DNA of 64,000 nt from CAVQDV01 sp963711375. Its GTDB lineage: Bacteria; Pseudomonadota; Gammaproteobacteria; Coxiellales; Coxiellaceae. A model generated the notes under the pieces. The model had not been told where the DNA came from. It made no database searches and saw only the letters and a list, made by a program, of their open reading frames with translations. This document shows, one piece after another, positions 63,696 to 64,000 of the stretch (position 1 is its first letter; each line of letters begins with the position of its first letter). The translations under genes and the position numbers were made by a program. The stretch covers positions 372,001 through 436,000 of the forward strand of contig CAVQDV010000005.1 of NCBI GenBank assembly GCA_963711375.1, in the 5' to 3' direction.

Positions 63696-63776
63696 CTAAG
63701 TCCTTTTGTGCTCATTTATATCATGTTCAAGTTGCTTGGCTTGATCCCAAAATTCCATGAGTTTGTCGAATGACAT
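63696..63776 (-). CDS. Possible 26-aa small ORF ahead of the hydrolase
   Basis: MSFDKLMEFWDQAKQLEHDI opens at 63776 after GAGTGGA and ends 4 bases before the hydrolase ATG. It may be a translated leader. There is no further support. Confidence 0.3.
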   Translation of the reverse strand: MSFDKLMEFWDQAKQLEHDINEHKRT

Positions 63777-63803
63777 TCCACTCGCCTCTCTCCAAAAGAT
63801 ATG

Positions 63804-64000
63804 TTAGCTCCCCCAAAAGCTTGGCTTTAAAAAATCTTCGAGAGTCAGCACCACATCAAAATAGGCCCTTCTCTTTAAACTTTCATCTGCACCGTTAATC
63901 GTGATTAATACTCGCTCAATGGTCTTATGCTTGGGATTTGGGAAATTTTCAAGCTTCTTCTCAAACTCATCAATCACCTTAACCGATATTTTGGATTGGG
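63804..64000 (-). CDS. 3' end of an unidentified gene, 5' end outside window
   Basis: The last 65 residues of a protein ending VLTLEDFLKPSFWGS, with KKLENFPNPKHKTIERVLITINGADESL before it. The pattern is like the C-termini of AAA ATPases with a DUF234-like end, but that is a guess. It precedes the small ORF and the hydrolase on the same strand. Confidence 0.5.
   Translation of the reverse strand, partial: QSKISVKVIDEFEKKLENFPNPKHKTIERVLITINGADESLKRRAYFDVVLTLEDFLKPSFWGS

Overview
The window looks like chromosome of an intracellular gammaproteobacterium of the order Legionellales (Legionella/Coxiella/Berkiella-like); I cannot name the species. The evidence is one arm of a Dot/Icm type IVB secretion locus (icmV-dotA divergent from icmW-icmX), several eukaryote-like proteins (two Rab-like GTPases, a U-box, a J domain, a Fic domain, HAD plus coiled coil), paired CTTAAT/CTTAAG promoter elements that match the PmrA box of Legionella and Coxiella, and gammaproteobacterial core synteny (pyrG-kdsA-eno-ftsB-ispD-ispF-surE-rpoS; rpsU-yqeY-dnaG-rpoD).

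Layout. 1-3.9 kb: a Fic protein running off the left edge, a HAD/coiled-coil effector candidate, and an AbiE toxin-antitoxin locus whose toxin is decayed. 3.9-13.6 kb: the Dot/Icm cluster, with an acyl carrier protein and a membrane acyltransferase behind dotA, an unrecognised 864-aa gene between the two divergent icm units, and a small exported protein between icmW and icmX. 13.7-38.8 kb: mostly housekeeping genes (waaC, rpoS, surE, MEP-pathway genes, eno, kdsA, pyrG, pepN, an L,D-transpeptidase, nhaA, an ABC efflux system, rpsU, dnaG, rpoD, tRNA-Ile2), plus a 1001-aa Sel1/TPR-like protein. GC-rich palindromic repeats dot the intergenic spaces. 38.8-52.6 kb: a degraded accessory island starting right after the tRNA, with FRG and HExxH proteins, Schlafen AlbA_2 proteins (one intact, one decayed), a 3.03-kb near-identical duplication (43188-46222 and 47558-50586), a zeta-toxin-like remnant, two broken tyrosine integrases and a UPF0158 protein. 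52.8-64 kb: mixed metabolic genes (acetoacetate decarboxylase, 3-hydroxyisobutyrate dehydrogenase-like enzyme, flavin reductase, metal P-type ATPase, alpha/beta hydrolase) and further effector candidates.

How the parts fit. Six promoters share one geometry: two or three (C/T)TTAA(T/G) hexamers at 11-bp period, then 10 bp, then a -10 hexamer. They precede icmV-dotA, icmW-icmX, the 864-aa gene, the HAD/coiled-coil gene, a 258-aa two-TM protein and the Rab-U-box protein. This suggests one response regulator co-ordinates the secretion machine with a set of candidate substrates.

The most novel items are a Rab-like GTPase fused to a U-box (61407-62801) and a J-domain/Rab-like GTPase ending in a CAAX prenylation box (53526-54503). 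A 3-kb duplication whose two large proteins are near-identical except for one GC-rich hypervariable patch also stands out. All functions are inferred from sequence only.
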